In this document: piece after piece, positions 1 through 6,045 of the stretch | How positions within the stretch are numbered: the first letter of the stretch is position 1 | Layout of the letters: each line of letters starts with the position of its first letter | Assembly (NCBI GenBank): GCA_030642405.1 | Contig: DAOWNV010000043.1 | Location: 1-13,725 of the forward strand | Origin: Desulfosarcina sp. | GTDB lineage: Bacteria; Desulfobacterota; Desulfobacteria; Desulfobacterales; Desulfosarcinaceae | Direction: 5' to 3' | Length of the DNA: 13,725 nucleotides | Notes under the pieces: generated by a model | Seen by the model: the letters and a program-made list of their open reading frames with translations, nothing else | Told to the model about the DNA's origin: nothing | The model's database searches: none | Made by a program: the position numbers and the translations under genes

Positions 1-202
1 TATAGTCTTCCCGAAGGAGCCAGACACAAAATCCGGGCCCCCAGTCGTGATCGCGGGATATTTTATCATCAAAACCGTAACATTCCGAACCATCCCCAAC
101 GAGTCCGGCGGCGATACGGTCCATGCCAAGGCCCATCTCGCGTTCTAGCATCGGCCGCCCCAAGGCGTGGAAAAACTTTTCGGATAATGTAAGCCCGTTC
201 AT
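1..202 (-). CDS. DUF4037 nucleotidyltransferase-like protein (N-terminal part, cut by window edge)
   Basis: Only the first 67 residues lie in the window; the gene continues past the left edge. The visible part holds a polymerase-beta-type nucleotidyltransferase signature: Gly38-Ser39, Gly43, Asp45-Asp46, Ser49, then Asp51-His-Asp53-Trp-Gly, with the two Asp residues placed as in metal-binding nucleotidyltransferase pockets. This wording (GFDDKISRDHDWGPGF) is typical of DUF4037 proteins, which are mostly uncharacterised and lie near antitoxin- and aminoglycoside-type nucleotidyltransferases. The ATG at 202-200 overlaps the stop of the upstream TPR gene by four bases (ATGA), and GGGAGG lies just upstream, so translation is probably coupled. 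The substrate is unknown. The family call is from memory of the motif, not from a search. Confidence 0.8.
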   Translation of the reverse strand, partial: MNGLTLSEKFFHALGRPMLEREMGLGMDRIAAGLVGDGSECYGFDDKISRDHDWGPGFCVWLLREDY

Positions 203-774
203 TCCACCCTCCCGGATCCTGCCAATAGCTTGTCGATATTGTTTTTCACCATACCGGCCTTTTCTCTCTCACCCGTTTTCAGGTATAGCTGCTTTGCCTG
301 TCCATACCATTGAACAGCTTCGTCAACATTTCCCTTCATGGCGTGAATGTAGGCGAGGTTTCCATATTGATTTGCAAGATCAATGGGGTGGTCTTCCTTT
401 CGTAAGGCGGCTATCGACTGACTGTAGCTGTTCAGCGCCTTGTCATATTTATTTTGATCGCGATATATCGAACCGATATTTCCCAACTGACGTCCTCGGT
501 CAATGTGGTTTCCGGTTTCGTCATGGATACCTGCGGATTCGCCGAAACTGAGCAGCGCCGCATCGAACATTCCGAGAAAAACCTGAACATGACCGATATT
601 GTTCAAAATTTCAGCCCTTGTGGAGCAGACGCCGGGACAAAACTCTAAAGCAGCGGTCAGTTTTTCCAATGCTGACTTGAAATCCCCACCAGTCCGGCTT
701 CGTTCCGCAGCCCTATTTAAAGAGGTAATCATTTCCAAACCCTCTTTTTGGGTGCTATCGGTGGAAATTGTCAT
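199..774 (-). CDS. Tetratricopeptide-repeat (TPR) protein
   Basis: This 191-residue protein is almost wholly alpha-helical TPR repeats. Units can be seen at about residues 15-48, 54-88, 94-128 and 134-168, with the usual pattern of a small residue, Tyr or Leu and Ala (for example LGNIGSIY at 97-104 and YGNLAYIH at 137-144). There is no signal peptide or membrane segment, so a cytoplasmic scaffold role is likely. It starts with ATGA overlapping the stop of the FKBP gene and ends with ATGA overlapping the start of the DUF4037 gene, so it is the middle gene of a tightly coupled three-gene operon. TPR proteins bind other proteins; the partner here is unknown, but the flanking prolyl isomerase and nucleotidyltransferase are the first candidates. 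Confidence 0.85.
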   Translation of the reverse strand: MTISTDSTQKEGLEMITSLNRAAERSRTGGDFKSALEKLTAALEFCPGVCSTRAEILNNIGHVQVFLGMFDAALLSFGESAGIHDETGNHIDRGRQLGNIGSIYRDQNKYDKALNSYSQSIAALRKEDHPIDLANQYGNLAYIHAMKGNVDEAVQWYGQAKQLYLKTGEREKAGMVKNNIDKLLAGSGRVE

Positions 775-1304
775 TTTTCATCGTCACTTTCCTTTTTGCC
801 GGAAGGTTTGAATAAATCCCTCAGCTTTGACTGTTCAAAGGGCGAATCTTTCGAAGGTCCCTGTTCAACTGCGATGATACGAATATCGTACTGCAGATCT
901 TTTCCCGCCCAGGGATGATTCTTGTCCAGGAACAACCATTCTCCTACGTAACCGGTTATGGTGTATATTTCGCTTTCTAATTTTGCATTCAGTCTTCGCA
1001 GCAAACCACCGACGACACAATCCACTTGCGGCACTTCGTTTCTACGGATTTTTAAGGTGTTTTCCGTTTTCCGTTTCCCATATCCAAGCTCTGATGGAAT
1101 CAGGACCGTCTGTTTTTGACCGGGTCCCATTCCTTGGATTTGCCTTTCTAATTCCGAAAAAAATGTTCCGTCTCCACATACGAATTTTACAGGCGTTAAA
1201 GCATGCGTATCGTCAAGCACCGATTCCGATAAGTCCTTTACAACATAGCACATGGTGACAATCGCGTCCTTGCTTACGGTTACCCTTTTTTTTTCGTCAC
1301 GCAT
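771..1304 (-). CDS. SlyD-like FKBP-type peptidyl-prolyl cis-trans isomerase
   Basis: A 177-residue cytoplasmic protein with the SlyD arrangement. The first half of the FKBP fold is at about residues 14-80 (VTMCYVVKD, then FVCGDGTFFSELERQIQGM, where SlyD has a GxGxLIxGLExAL pattern). An insert-in-flap chaperone domain follows at about 81-125. The fold closes with NHPWAGKDLQYDIRIIAVEQ at about 129-148, which matches the SlyD NHxLAGxxLxFxVxVxxI signature. SlyD-type proteins catalyse prolyl isomerisation and act as folding chaperones. The C-terminal tail (148-177) is charged and lacks the His/Cys-rich metal-binding tail of E. coli SlyD. GGGAGA lies about nine bases before the ATG. It is first in the operon with the TPR and DUF4037 genes. 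Confidence 0.85.
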   Translation of the reverse strand: MRDEKKRVTVSKDAIVTMCYVVKDLSESVLDDTHALTPVKFVCGDGTFFSELERQIQGMGPGQKQTVLIPSELGYGKRKTENTLKIRRNEVPQVDCVVGGLLRRLNAKLESEIYTITGYVGEWLFLDKNHPWAGKDLQYDIRIIAVEQGPSKDSPFEQSKLRDLFKPSGKKESDDEK

Positions 1305-1387
1305 GGTACTCTATCTCCCGGCGCCAGGTTGAAGCCTTTGGAGCCCTTTATCTTTGGAAGCAATGAAAAACGGACAAATTATCGCCT

Positions 1388-1735
1388 TTAGCGTTTTTTT
1401 GTCAGTAACAGCCTCTGCAAACTATACACCAATTCAGGAAATAATTCTCGTACTGTTTTTATCCCAGCTTGTTTGTTAAAGATGGTTCGATCAGAGCTTA
1501 CACCTAACTTTTGATGCAGGCATAGGGTCACGATGTCGTCAGAACAAGTTGAAACCACGGTAGTTATCGGCCAGCTTGCCTTCGTCTTCGGCCATAATGT
1601 CTGTTATGTGTCACTACTTAACGATAACCGGCGGTTTCAGGATAACGTCTGCGCCCACCTCAAGAGTGCTTAAATATTTGAATCACCTTCTCACACGTGC
1701 CGCCATCAAACAAAACTATAGAATTCGATCTTGTT
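1388..1735 (-). pseudogene. Possible decayed gene on the minus strand, unidentified
   Basis: The gap between the FKBP and thiolase genes has no intact ORF with a ribosome binding site. Reading the minus strand, protein-like stretches appear in more than one frame. One near 1720-1670 reads FDGGTCEKVIQIFKHS. Another from about 1680 to 1540 reads LEVGADVILKPPVIVK, then two stops, then MAEDEGKLADNYRGFNLF. A further stretch of about 56 codons ends at the TAA at 1390-1388 and contains NKQAGIKTVRELFPELVY. The pattern fits a gene broken by frameshifts and stops, but I cannot name the family and chance open frames are possible. No promoter or terminator was recognised in the rest of 1305-1815. Confidence 0.3.
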
Positions 1736-1803
1736 CAGTGGTAATCTGGCAAGCGAATTGCTGAAATCAGGCAGAATACTCGCAATACCCATACTAAAAA
1801 GAG

Positions 1804-1809
1804 AAGGAG
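1804..1809 (+). promoter_or_regulatory. Ribosome binding site of the thiolase gene
   Basis: AAGGAG lies six bases before the ATG at 1816. It confirms this start and indicates strong translation of the thiolase/DUF35 pair. Confidence 0.85.
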
Positions 1810-1815
1810 AATACA

Positions 1816-2988
1816 ATGCGAGAGGTGGCAGTAGCAGGTGTAGGAATGACAAAATTCGGTGTTTCCGAAAAAACGAATGTAGACATGTTCGCAGAAGCAG
1901 GGCTCGAAGCCATTCAAAATTCGAGCATAGAACCCGGCGATATTGACGCATTGTTTTTCGGGAATTGTTTAGGCGACTTTGAGGAAGGACAGATGCACAT
2001 GGCACCATTTGCGCATTCCGTCATAGGCCTTCCCATGTCTTCACCGGCGACACGGTTCGAAGGGGCCTGCGCTACAGCAACCGTGGCCATACGACATGCC
2101 GCCCTTCTCGTAGGTGCTGGTGTGTACGACGTGGTCTTGGCGGGAGGGACCGAGAGAACAACGATCATGGACACACCCATGGCCACAAGAACATTTGCCA
2201 TGGGATGCCATGCACAGTACGAATCCCCCACGGGGCTGACGTTTCCCGGAGTTTTTGGAATGGCCGCCCATATGTACAGCAGCAAATATGACATTCCGTT
2301 GAAAAAACTCAAAAAACATATGGCGGAAGTCAGCGTAAAAAATCATTTCCACGGTGCGAAGAACCCTAAAGCCCATTTCCCAAAGGAAATTACTGTTGAG
2401 AAGGTACTTTCAGGGCCGATGATAGCGGACCCTTTGCAACTTCTGGACTGCTGTCCCTTTTCGGATGGGAGTGCTGCGGTCGTGATCGCATCGGCAGACA
2501 AAATCAAAAGCATGACGGACAAACCTGTATTTATCGTCGGTACCGGACAGGCATCGGCAGGCCCGCTTAATTTCCAACAGGACTTGACCATTGTTAAAAC
2601 CAGGATGACGTCAATAAAACATGCATACAAAGAGGCTGGAATAGGACCCAAAGATATAGACCTTTGTGAACTGCATGATTGCTTTACTATCGCCGAAATC
2701 CTGGCCATTGAGGCTCTCGGCTTTTACGAATTTGGGGAAGGCTATGACGCTGCGACCAAAGGCGAGACAAGGCTTGGTGGCAAGGGCGTTACCATCAATC
2801 CGTCAGGTGGGCTTAAAGCCAAGGGTCATCCAATCGGCGCAACCGGCGCGGCCCAGGTTGTCGAAATTGTCGAGCAGCTTCGAGGCGAAGCCGGTGACCG
2901 GCAAGTGGATGGTGCGAAAATCGGAGTCGTGGATACGCTCGGAGGAGATTTTGGAACGATTTGCAACATTATATTGAGGAGAGGATAA
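1816..2988 (+). CDS. SCP-x-type thiolase (acetyl-CoA acyltransferase-like)
   Basis: A 390-residue thiolase of the SCP-x/archaeal type, expected to cleave a 3-oxoacyl-CoA with CoA (or the reverse). Visible active-site elements are the nucleophile Cys85 in GACATATVAI, the HDCF motif with His287, and the GHP motif with His338 inside NPSGGLKAKGHPIGATG. The Cys of the C-terminal CxG motif of classical thiolases is absent (the region reads GGDFGTICN), as is usual for this branch. Its stop is followed one base later by a DUF35 gene. Such pairs are known in the archaeal acetoacetyl-CoA thiolase/HMG-CoA synthase complex and in the bacterial benzoylsuccinyl-CoA thiolase BbsAB, where the DUF35 subunit is needed for activity or substrate binding. 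This protein is therefore inferred to be the catalytic half of a two-subunit thiolase. Its substrate cannot be read from sequence. Confidence 0.9.
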   Translation: MREVAVAGVGMTKFGVSEKTNVDMFAEAGLEAIQNSSIEPGDIDALFFGNCLGDFEEGQMHMAPFAHSVIGLPMSSPATRFEGACATATVAIRHAALLVGAGVYDVVLAGGTERTTIMDTPMATRTFAMGCHAQYESPTGLTFPGVFGMAAHMYSSKYDIPLKKLKKHMAEVSVKNHFHGAKNPKAHFPKEITVEKVLSGPMIADPLQLLDCCPFSDGSAAVVIASADKIKSMTDKPVFIVGTGQASAGPLNFQQDLTIVKTRMTSIKHAYKEAGIGPKDIDLCELHDCFTIAEILAIEALGFYEFGEGYDAATKGETRLGGKGVTINPSGGLKAKGHPIGATGAAQVVEIVEQLRGEAGDRQVDGAKIGVVDTLGGDFGTICNIILRRG

Positions 2989-2989
2989 T

Positions 2990-3391
2990 ATGCCGGCAGA
3001 TTTCACTTTTCAACAATATCAACAGGAACTTACCGACGGCAGGCTGACGGCGACGGTCTGCGGGAAATGCGAAACGTACACCACTCCACCCCAGGCGGTT
3101 TGCCGCAATTGCGGTGGAACGGACACAAAGATAACTGAGATAGTCAAAAAAGGGACTATTCGGACATTTACCGTGATCCGCGTCGGTCCGGAGGGTACAC
3201 AGCCACCATATATCGTCGCCCTTGTCGAAACTCAGGACGGTCCGTGGGTGATGGGTAATCTGCTGGTTACCGATCCCGGCAAGATCGGTCCCGAAATAAT
3301 CGGCAAAGAGGTCGAAATCAGCAGCCAGGTGGTCAAAGGAGACATTTACGCCATCGAAAATCTTAACGTTTTGACTTTTTCTCTGGTTTAA
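2990..3391 (+). CDS. DUF35 Zn-ribbon/OB-fold protein, thiolase partner subunit
   Basis: This 133-residue protein has an N-terminal zinc ribbon with four cysteines at 24, 27, 38 and 41 (CGKC, then CRNC). A beta-rich OB-fold domain follows (about residues 53-125), with GTIRTFTVIRVGPEG and YIVALVETQDGPWVMGNLL as typical DUF35 strands. The length is normal for the family. It begins one base after the thiolase stop with GAGGAGAGG just upstream, so the two are co-translated. In characterised systems (BbsA of toluene degradation, and the archaeal thiolase/HMG-CoA synthase complex) the DUF35 protein binds the thiolase and holds the CoA ester. I infer the same here. No membrane segment is present. Confidence 0.9.
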   Translation: MPADFTFQQYQQELTDGRLTATVCGKCETYTTPPQAVCRNCGGTDTKITEIVKKGTIRTFTVIRVGPEGTQPPYIVALVETQDGPWVMGNLLVTDPGKIGPEIIGKEVEISSQVVKGDIYAIENLNVLTFSLV

Positions 3392-3411
3392 TCCAGCCTT
3401 TAGAATAAATC

Positions 3412-3450
3412 GACGCGTGAATGGCTGTGGTGACCAGCTTTTTACGCGTC
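3412..3450. terminator. Two-tier inverted repeat between convergent genes, possible bidirectional terminator
   Basis: GACGCGT at 3412-3418 and ACGCGTC at 3444-3450 are perfect inverted arms. Inside the loop a second stem, GCTG at 3424-3427 with CAGC at 3435-3438, can also form. It lies about 20 bp after the DUF35 stop and about 22 bp after the stop of the minus-strand small protein, exactly where both transcripts should end. There is no strong T-tract on either side, so intrinsic termination is uncertain. Confidence 0.45.
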
Positions 3451-3472
3451 AGTCCACGTTGATAACCGTACG

Positions 3473-3640
3473 TCACGGCGATATTTTATTGATCTTGAGC
3501 CGATCCTCATCAGACAGCGATTTCAAGTAGGACTTCCATCCAGGACACCATCCGGTATGCCATTTCCATAGTTTTCCCAGAAATGAGTCAGGATTGCTAT
3601 TATATTTTTCTCGAAATTTGCATTTTTCACATCTTCTCAT
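3473..3640 (-). CDS. Small Cys/Trp-rich protein of 55 residues, unknown function
   Basis: A short complete ORF with a good ribosome binding site: GGGAGA at 3652-3647, six bases before the ATG at 3640-3638. The product begins MRRCEKCKFREKY, with a CxxC pair at Cys4 and Cys7. It continues with a Trp-dense core WKWHTGWCPGWKSYLKSL at about residues 25-42 that carries a third Cys at 32, and ends in a charged tail. It is basic and has no signal peptide or membrane helix. The two Cys groups with His28 could form a small metal site, which is inference. It sits 85 bp after the SDR stop in the same direction, with a hairpin in between, and may be co-transcribed. From memory, similar short proteins occur in sulfate-reducing Deltaproteobacteria, but I cannot name a function. 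Confidence 0.7.
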   Translation of the reverse strand: MRRCEKCKFREKYNSNPDSFLGKLWKWHTGWCPGWKSYLKSLSDEDRLKINKISP

Positions 3641-3671
3641 TTTTTATCTCCCAGGGCAATAGTTTGAAGCC

Positions 3672-3702
3672 GGGAACACCTTTAATTGGTGGAGGTGCCC
3701 CC
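3672..3702 (-). repeat. Hairpin between SDR gene and small-protein gene
   Basis: In minus-strand RNA, GGGGGCACCT (3702-3693) can pair with AGGUGUUCCC (3681-3672) over ten positions including two G-U wobbles, with an 11-base loop. The plus-strand version has two A-C mismatches instead, so the structure favours RNA made in the SDR direction. There is no U-run after it. It could act as an attenuator or a stabilising element before the small-protein gene. Confidence 0.45.
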
Positions 3703-3725
3703 AGACAAAAAGGACCATCGGAGTC

Positions 3726-4493
3726 TTATTTCGGGGCCATTCGAATACCGCCATCCAGACGGATGGTTTCGCCGTTAAGCATTGTGTTTTCCACAATCTC
3801 CATGACCAGCCGTGCAAACTCAGCCGGACGTCCCAGCCGCTTAGGAAACGGCACCATCTGGCCCAGCGCATTTTGTACCTTTTCCGGTAGTCCGGCAAGC
3901 ATCGGTGTGAGAAACAAGCCTGGAGCAATGGTGTTGACCCGGATGCCGTAATCGGCGAATTCTCTTGCAATGGGAAGGGTCATGCCTACCACACCCGCCT
4001 TGGAAGCACTGTAGGCCGCTTGCCCGATCTGGCCGTCAAAGGCTGCTACTGAGGCGGTGTTGATAATTACACCTCGTTCGCCGTCATCATTGGGAGTGTT
4101 GTCCATCATCTTTTCCGCAGCCAAACGAATAGTGTTTATCGTACCGATAAGATTGACCTTAACTACGGACTCGAATCCGGCGATGGGTAAAGGGCCTTTT
4201 TTTCCAAGCACCTTTGCCGCCGCTCCAATTCCGGCGCAATTGACCAGCACATTAATCGCGCCAAAACTAGATACCGTATAATTCACGGCTTCTTGCACGC
4301 TGTTTTCATCGGATACATCGGTTTTGCAAAAAACAACATCCGAACCGAGGCGTTCCGACAGGGCCTCGCCCTTTTTAGCATCGAAGTCAAAAATGGCCAC
4401 CTTGGCCCCGCCATTAAGCAGGTCCATTACGGTTGCTTCACCCAGGCCCGAAGCACCGCCGGTAACGGCGGCGATACACTGTTTTGCTTCCAT
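3726..4493 (-). CDS. Short-chain dehydrogenase/reductase, 3-hydroxyacyl-CoA dehydrogenase type 2 (HSD10-like)
   Basis: A 255-residue classical SDR. The nucleotide-binding motif TGGASGLG is at residues 11-18 and an acidic residue follows beta-2 (Asp36 in IFDFD), which predicts NAD rather than NADP. The NCAGIG motif is at 85-90. The catalytic tetrad is complete: Asn114, Ser148, Tyr161 and Lys165 (YSASK). Length and wording (GERGVIINTASVAAFDGQIGQAAYSASK) match the HSD17B10/3-hydroxy-2-methylbutyryl-CoA dehydrogenase branch, which oxidises 3-hydroxyacyl-CoA to 3-oxoacyl-CoA. It lies downstream of an acyl-CoA dehydrogenase on the same strand and opposite the thiolase pair, so the third step of a beta-oxidation-like route is a fair inference. 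BbsC/BbsD-like roles are an alternative. A weak AAAGG lies ten bases before the ATG. Confidence 0.88.
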   Translation of the reverse strand: MEAKQCIAAVTGGASGLGEATVMDLLNGGAKVAIFDFDAKKGEALSERLGSDVVFCKTDVSDENSVQEAVNYTVSSFGAINVLVNCAGIGAAAKVLGKKGPLPIAGFESVVKVNLIGTINTIRLAAEKMMDNTPNDDGERGVIINTASVAAFDGQIGQAAYSASKAGVVGMTLPIAREFADYGIRVNTIAPGLFLTPMLAGLPEKVQNALGQMVPFPKRLGRPAEFARLVMEIVENTMLNGETIRLDGGIRMAPK

Positions 4494-4561
4494 TGCTTAT
4501 AAACCTTTCATATTAAGAGGTTAAGATAAGAATTACGAAAAATCGTTTCCATGTTGATTGT

Positions 4562-4629
4562 TTTGTTGACGGCCGCCAGTATAAAAGGATGGGTGTTGTT
4601 ATCAGAATCATCGATGTTCCGTCAACAAA
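4562..4629. repeat. Widely spaced 11-bp perfect inverted repeat upstream of SDR gene
   Basis: TTTGTTGACGG at 4562-4572 and CCGTCAACAAA at 4619-4629 are exact inverted copies separated by 46 bp. They lie about 70-135 bp upstream of the SDR start, in the 258-bp gap after the preceding acyl-CoA dehydrogenase. No gene was found in this gap. The repeat may be a pair of regulator half-sites allowing DNA looping, the stem of a long RNA hairpin, or the remains of a small mobile element. Confidence 0.5.
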
Positions 4630-4751
4630 CATTCCCAAGAGAACAAGCATCAATTGAACAGAAGATAGGCGGTGGTCTGAAAAACAATATCAGCGGTACC
4701 GGCTTGCAGTCCAGGGAGGATCTCCTTCTCTTTGAGCAGACTGCCCCTTTT

Positions 4752-5918
4752 TTATCGGTTCTTTCCCCTTTTTTTTAGAAGTGCATCGGCGATAGTGTCC
4801 TTTTGTGTCTCACAACTGCCTTCAATAATTTGGGTGATTTTTGCATCGCGATAATAGCGCTCGACCTCATACTCCGTCATGTAACCATATCCGCCAAGGA
4901 GCTGAATCGCCTCGTCGGCGACTTCAATGGCTGCGCGGGTTGCACACATTTTCGCCATGGATGCTATTTTCGGATCTACCGGGCCGGCGTCACAGCTCGA
5001 TGCCGCCTTATACACCAGGAGCCTTGTCATTTCTATTTTAGCAGCCATTTCGGCAATCTTGTGCTCGGTAACCTGAAATTGGGAGAGCTTGCGACCGAAC
5101 ATTTTTCGTGATTTAACATAGGAGAGCGCACGATCATATGCCCCTTGAGCGATACCGACAGCCTGCGCCGCGATGAGAATACGGTTTTCGCAAACGATGT
5201 CGGAAGCATGAAAAAAACCACGGTTCTCTTTGCCGATAGTGTTGGAGATCGGTACCTGCACATCGGAAAAGTCCACATCAGCACAATGCATAAGGTTGAA
5301 TCCTGTTTTGGGACCAACATCACTAATGGAAATTCCGGGTCTGTCGCTTTCGACAAGAATCAGACTCAGCCCATTTGTTTCCGGTTTTGCATCGGCTTTT
5401 GTCCTGCACAAAACAATATAAAAGCCGGCCAGTGGACCGCTGTTGATGACGAAATTTTTTGATCCGTTGATAACCCAGTGATCGCCGTCTTTTACGGCTG
5501 TGGTTCCCTTGACGTTCAGATCGTAGCCGCAACCTGACTCCGTGAAAGCACCGCAGGAAAGGATCTCCCCTTCCGCCACTTTTGGAAGCCAGGTAGATTT
5601 TTGTTCCTCGGTGCCAAACCGTAAAAGTGTTTCGGAAGCAAAACCGGATAGCGACAAGCCTGCGCCCACAGTGGAATCCCCCGTGCAAAGTGCTTCAGCC
5701 ACAAGAGCGTTTTCCAAAAGGCCCAGATCCTGGCCGGAACAGGTCTCAGGAAAATGGATGCCGATAAAGCCGAGGTCCGCCGCCTTTTTCCACAACGCCT
5801 CGGGAAATTGATTTTTCTCTGTCAGTTCTTCAATAACTTCTCTTTTAAATTCGCCTTTTACATATTCCCTGACCGCTTTTTGAATATCTTTTTGCGGTCT
5901 TGTGAGTTCAAACCCCAT
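4752..5918 (-). CDS. Acyl-CoA dehydrogenase with atypical FAD-domain signature
   Basis: A 388-residue FAD-dependent acyl-CoA dehydrogenase that introduces a double bond into an acyl-CoA and passes electrons to ETF. The helical N-domain is at about 1-115, the beta domain at about 120-225 and the C-terminal helical domain at about 235-385. The catalytic base is Glu366 in ITQIIEGSCETQ, the usual MCAD/SCAD position. RKMFGRKLSQFQ (271-282) and GGYGYMTEYEVERYYRDAK (342-360) are normal family elements. The usual TEPxAGSD motif reads TESGCGYD (126-133), where Pro, Ala and Ser are replaced, so substrate contacts near the flavin may differ. AGGAGG lies five bases before the ATG. Downstream on the same strand is the SDR gene. 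Substrate unknown; a branched, aromatic or succinyl-type CoA ester is possible. Confidence 0.88.
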   Translation of the reverse strand: MGFELTRPQKDIQKAVREYVKGEFKREVIEELTEKNQFPEALWKKAADLGFIGIHFPETCSGQDLGLLENALVAEALCTGDSTVGAGLSLSGFASETLLRFGTEEQKSTWLPKVAEGEILSCGAFTESGCGYDLNVKGTTAVKDGDHWVINGSKNFVINSGPLAGFYIVLCRTKADAKPETNGLSLILVESDRPGISISDVGPKTGFNLMHCADVDFSDVQVPISNTIGKENRGFFHASDIVCENRILIAAQAVGIAQGAYDRALSYVKSRKMFGRKLSQFQVTEHKIAEMAAKIEMTRLLVYKAASSCDAGPVDPKIASMAKMCATRAAIEVADEAIQLLGGYGYMTEYEVERYYRDAKITQIIEGSCETQKDTIADALLKKRGKNR

Positions 5919-5976
5919 GAAACCCTCCTAAAGCTGATGAATACCGCCGACGTTCGCCAACCATCCGTTAGCCGCT

Positions 5977-6012
5977 ATGCGGATCGCCTTTCGGATACAA
6001 GGCGATCCGCAT
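5977..6012. repeat. Perfect 14-bp stem hairpin between two acyl-CoA dehydrogenase genes
   Basis: ATGCGGATCGCCTT at 5977-5990 and AAGGCGATCCGCAT at 5999-6012 are perfect inverted arms with an 8-base loop. It lies about 35 bp after the stop of the 380-aa dehydrogenase and about 60 bp before the start of the next gene on the minus strand. No T-run follows in the minus direction (AGCGGCTAACGG), so it fits an RNA-processing or 3'-stabilising stem, or a Rho-assisted terminator, better than a textbook intrinsic terminator. Confidence 0.65.
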
Positions 6013-6045
6013 CAAAAGTCCCTATTTTTAAACCATTTTCCCGGC

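Noticed and set aside
123..551. Plus-strand open frame over the TPR gene
   Set aside because: Antisense to the TPR repeats and to the coupled gene starts; no motif.
1533..1673. Plus-strand 46-codon open frame in the 1305-1815 gap
   Set aside because: No ribosome binding site and no family likeness; the minus-strand reading of the same bases looks more protein-like.
4551..4778. Plus-strand open frame of 75 codons in the gap before the SDR gene
   Set aside because: No ribosome binding site, contains the inverted repeat, overlaps the dehydrogenase stop and has no recognisable motif.
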